Shown: positions 61,941 through 64,000 of the stretch, piece after piece
Numbering within the stretch: the stretch's first letter is position 1
How the letters are laid out: each line of letters starts with the position of its first letter
Assembly: GCA_937982665.1 (NCBI GenBank)
Contig: CALJLD010000004.1
Coordinates: forward strand, 1 to 64,000
Source of the DNA: an uncultured Planctomycetales bacterium
Lineage (GTDB): Bacteria > Planctomycetota > Planctomycetia > Pirellulales > S012-138
Length of the DNA stretch: 64,000 bases
Direction of reading: 5' to 3'
Translations under genes and position numbers: made by a program
The notes under the pieces: generated by a model
Seen by the model: only the letters and a program-made list of their open reading frames with translations
The model's database searches: none
What the model was told of the DNA's origin: nothing

Positions 61941-62470
61941 TCAAGTTCCTCCACAACGATCTTGCCGTTGGTGTAGATGTCGATCTCGGCGGCGATGCTC
62001 AAAGACTCGCGAACGATTTCCGCGGCCGTCAGTGACGAATGATTAACGAGTGCCCGGGCGGCTGCAACCGCGTAGTTTCCGCCGGAGCCAATTCCCAGGA
62101 TGCCGTCGGTGGGTTGAATGACGTCGCCGGTTCCGCTGATCAGCAAAGTGTTCTTGGCATCGATCACCGTCAGCAATGCTTCCAGCCGTCGCAGCGCGCG
62201 GTCGGTGCGCCAATCTTTGGCGAGTTCCGTGGCGGCACGCGGCATATTGCCTGGAAAATCTTTCAACTTGGCTTCAAATCGCTCCAGCAGCGCGAAGGCA
62301 TCCGCACTTGCGCCGGCAAATCCCGTGATTACTTTCCCATCAATCAGCGAGCGGATTTTACCGGCGTCTGCCTTCATGATGGCGTTGCCCAAAGTTACTT
62401 GCCCGTCGCCACCTATGGCGACCCGACCGTTGTGCCGCACGGTGAGAATTGTGGTGTGATGGATTTTCAT
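61928..62470 (-). CDS. hslV: ATP-dependent protease peptidase subunit HslV
   Basis: The product of 180 residues is HslV (ClpQ), the threonine peptidase of the HslUV complex. The catalytic region TTILTVRHNGRVAIGGDGQVTLGNAIMK starts at residue 6. The active Thr is therefore preceded by five residues (MKIHH), which must be removed by processing to expose the N-terminal nucleophile. Later motifs are GFAGASADAFALLERFEAKL and ISGTGDVIQPTDGILGIGSGGNYAVAAARAL. The frame continues upstream to 62593, but the ATG at 62470 is the realistic start. hslU follows with a 13-base overlap. Confidence 0.96.
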   Translation of the reverse strand: MKIHHTTILTVRHNGRVAIGGDGQVTLGNAIMKADAGKIRSLIDGKVITGFAGASADAFALLERFEAKLKDFPGNMPRAATELAKDWRTDRALRRLEALLTVIDAKNTLLISGTGDVIQPTDGILGIGSGGNYAVAAARALVNHSSLTAAEIVRESLSIAAEIDIYTNGKIVVEELECTT

Positions 62471-63548
62471 GCTGGCGTTTTTTCTGTTGGGCCGCGGTGA
62501 TTTGTCAGCCGGCCGCCAGGAAGCGATCAGCATTGGGCGCGAGGTTTGCGTCCCTGGGGTATTCGAGTGGCAAACGGCCAGCTTGCGAATCAATCAAGAT
62601 CGCCTGATCTTGGATCGATCGTTCACCGGGATGAAGTGCCTGCCACTAGTCAGTAATATCGCGAAAACCGGCGTTCCGGCCAGGGGTGTGGCAGGGGCAA
62701 GATTGCACGAAACCCCGCGTAGGCTTGACTTTCTGACCATCCCATATACGCTGAAATCTGGTTTTTCGGGCGAGAAGTTCAATGATGAACTTCCGGGCGT
62801 CCGGGAAATCGTTTGGGCCAGCCAACCGTACCCCATTTGCTTTTCAGGGAAGATCGTTGTCGCAACGCCACAAATGGCGCTGCTGGTTATGTTACGGAAG
62901 GCAGTCTTGCAAAAAGACTGAGGAGGAGCAGGCGGGCAACCGCAAATGTCAACGAGTCCTTGAATAGCGGTCTTCCCAACTTGGTATCGCTTTGCTGATT
63001 GGCAACTCCCTGGCGCTTGGGCGTCACGTTTGTCGTTTGCTTATGCGCTGCCATGGTTGCTGCTCTCGGGATGACACCTTAACCAGTGTCGTAAGGAGCA
63101 GTTGGGGCCCCTACAAGTTGCCAATCTTCGCCCAATAAACATCCCCAATCCCATTGCGCTTCCGGAGTGCGCGCGTCGCCACGGGCGAGCATGCCAGGCA
63201 TCTCCGAGCAAGAGTCACTTCAAATTCCATTTCACAAGACGCGTGGCCAGGAATCCCGCAGAGATTGTGAGTACGACACCGCGAAGTCTTCGCCTTAAGA
63301 ATATGGCCACGGATTGCTCCGGCCATTTCCATCAGGCGGTGCGGCGCAGACCAAAAAGCTTCGGCAATCAGCGCGCCTGCAAATTGCGGCTGTTGTTGCT
63401 TGCCGCTTTTGGTTCCCAATCCCTGTAGGCATTCGTTACCAGGTTTTCTTTGCGAACAGAATTGATGGCATCGACCAATATCCAATCCGGCCGCCGCAAT
63501 ATCTCAAGAGGTGATGCGCAACCCAAAGCAGCACCGCAAGGGATCCCC
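62471..63548. other. Long gap without recognised gene
   Basis: No convincing coding sequence is visible in this stretch of about 1080 bases. A 150-codon frame at 62469-62921 shows no motif and starts on the hslV start codon; I reject it. A small hairpin CAGTCTT-GCAAA-AAGACTG lies at 62902-62920. The final 40 bases contain the ribosome site AAGGGAT for the exosortase gene. Regulatory sequence for hslVU and the exosortase must lie here. Confidence 0.5.
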
Positions 63549-64000
63549 ATGCGCGAGCTGAACAGGCACCAGCGCACATTGATGGTCGGCGGCGCGGTTG
63601 TCTTGCTGCTGGCGTTTATCTGGTCATATGCGCCAACTTTGGCGGGCTTGTTTGAAATCTGGTCCAACGAAGCGGACTATTCGCACGGGTTCTTCGTGAT
63701 TCCGTTGGCGGCGTTCTTCCTGTGGCTGCGGCGTGACCGTATGCCTTTGGATCACCCCATGGCGCCATCGGTCGTCGCGATTGGACTGTTGGTTTTTGCG
63801 CTCGCCCTGCGATTGGTTGGGGTTTTGCTTTACATCGCGCCGCTGGATGCGTTGACCATTCCGATATGGCTGGCCGGTTCCATCTGGCTGCTATGCGGAT
63901 TGCGGTGGATGTTGTGGACGCTGCCGGCGGTTGCGTTCCTGTTTTTCATGGCGCCGCTTCCGTATTCGATTGAAAGCCAACTCAGCTTTCCGCTGCAAAG
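63549..64000 (+). CDS. Exosortase (partial, cut by the window end)
   Basis: The visible 150 residues start with MRELNRHQRTL, preceded by AAGGGAT about five bases upstream of the ATG. A first helix (LMVGGAVVLLLAFIW) is followed by the exosortase signature EADYSHGFFVIPLAAFFLWLRRDR at about 42-65, then further membrane helices. The phrase FFMAPLPYSIESQLSFPLQ at the window end is typical of the segment that leads to the catalytic Cys region, which lies outside. Exosortases process proteins with PEP-CTERM-type tails for surface display. No PEP-CTERM-like tail was noticed in the secreted proteins of this window. Confidence 0.9.
   Translation, partial: MRELNRHQRTLMVGGAVVLLLAFIWSYAPTLAGLFEIWSNEADYSHGFFVIPLAAFFLWLRRDRMPLDHPMAPSVVAIGLLVFALALRLVGVLLYIAPLDALTIPIWLAGSIWLLCGLRWMLWTLPAVAFLFFMAPLPYSIESQLSFPLQ

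Noticed and set aside
62469..62921. 150-codon plus-strand open frame divergent from hslV
   Set aside because: Its start overlaps the hslV start codon, it has no ribosome site and no recognisable domain, and the composition differs from the real genes.

Overview
The window looks like a chromosomal segment of a planctomycete, probably related to the Pirellula/Rhodopirellula/Blastopirellula group. This is inferred from gene content, not from a marker gene. The supporting signs are an exosortase, secreted PQQ-type propeller proteins, a BatA/DUF58 pair, an ECF sigma factor divergent from a very large Ser/Thr kinase, an FHA protein, N-terminal zinc ribbons on unrelated proteins, a small protein with an NPYEPP start, and a flagellar export cluster. 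Base composition is moderately GC-rich, and long antisense open frames are common and mostly spurious. No rRNA, tRNA, CRISPR array, transposase or prophage was recognised.

Layout. 1-7.6 kb: AIM24-family protein, a repeat-rich gap, a secreted orphan, a UDP-glucuronate decarboxylase-type SDR, LarC, and a zinc-ribbon/TM/coiled-coil orphan. 7.6-11.5 kb (minus strand): SAM methyltransferase, BatA/VWA membrane protein and DUF58 protein (overlapping pair). 11.66-11.82 kb: an unusual element of consecutive hairpins. 11.9-19.5 kb: two PQQ-like propeller proteins (one exported, one lipoprotein), an AhpD-like protein and, convergent, a DUF255/thioredoxin lipoprotein. 19.8-25.7 kb: fliL-fliN-fliO-fliP-fliQ-fliR-flhB, with a composite palindrome island between fliQ and fliR. 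26-32 kb: a REC-GGDEF-CBS protein, XseA, a membrane orphan, a HEAT-repeat protein and an FkbM methyltransferase. 32.4-41.6 kb: vanadium-haloperoxidase-like protein, EgtB, HisG, an AarF/UbiB kinase with a low-complexity insertion, and RecQ. 41.9-49.3 kb: two secreted orphans, a radical SAM protein, an FHA protein, and a divergent ECF sigma factor/Ser-Thr kinase pair. 49.4-57.9 kb: WD40 protein, GlcF, GT2, an LRR remnant, a TetR regulator with a clear palindromic operator, a Tat-exported ankyrin-like protein and a cupin. 58-64 kb: a 21-bp tandem array, a small membrane protein, ComB, a zinc-ribbon membrane protein, HslU/HslV, a long unassigned gap and the start of an exosortase.

The most distinctive non-coding signals are (i) the hairpin element at 11660-11816, whose outer ends pair with G-T/G-U wobbles; (ii) two arrays with the same 21-bp period and GGAAA-n-GTTTCC core placed 56 kb apart; (iii) five intergenic pairs of ATTCCC-N8-GGGAAT palindromes (dRS3-like), one inside the flagellar cluster; (iv) a 13-bp tandem repeat that re-copies a gene's stop codon; and (v) an 11-bp-arm operator lying between a TTGACA box and its -10. 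At the protein level, Asn/Gln/Asp/Ser-rich linkers recur in unrelated proteins (FliO, AarF/UbiB, haloperoxidase, DUF255 protein and a secreted orphan). I did not find a multi-gene system that I can defend as wholly new; the hairpin element and the TetR/Tat-ankyrin module are the best candidates for follow-up.
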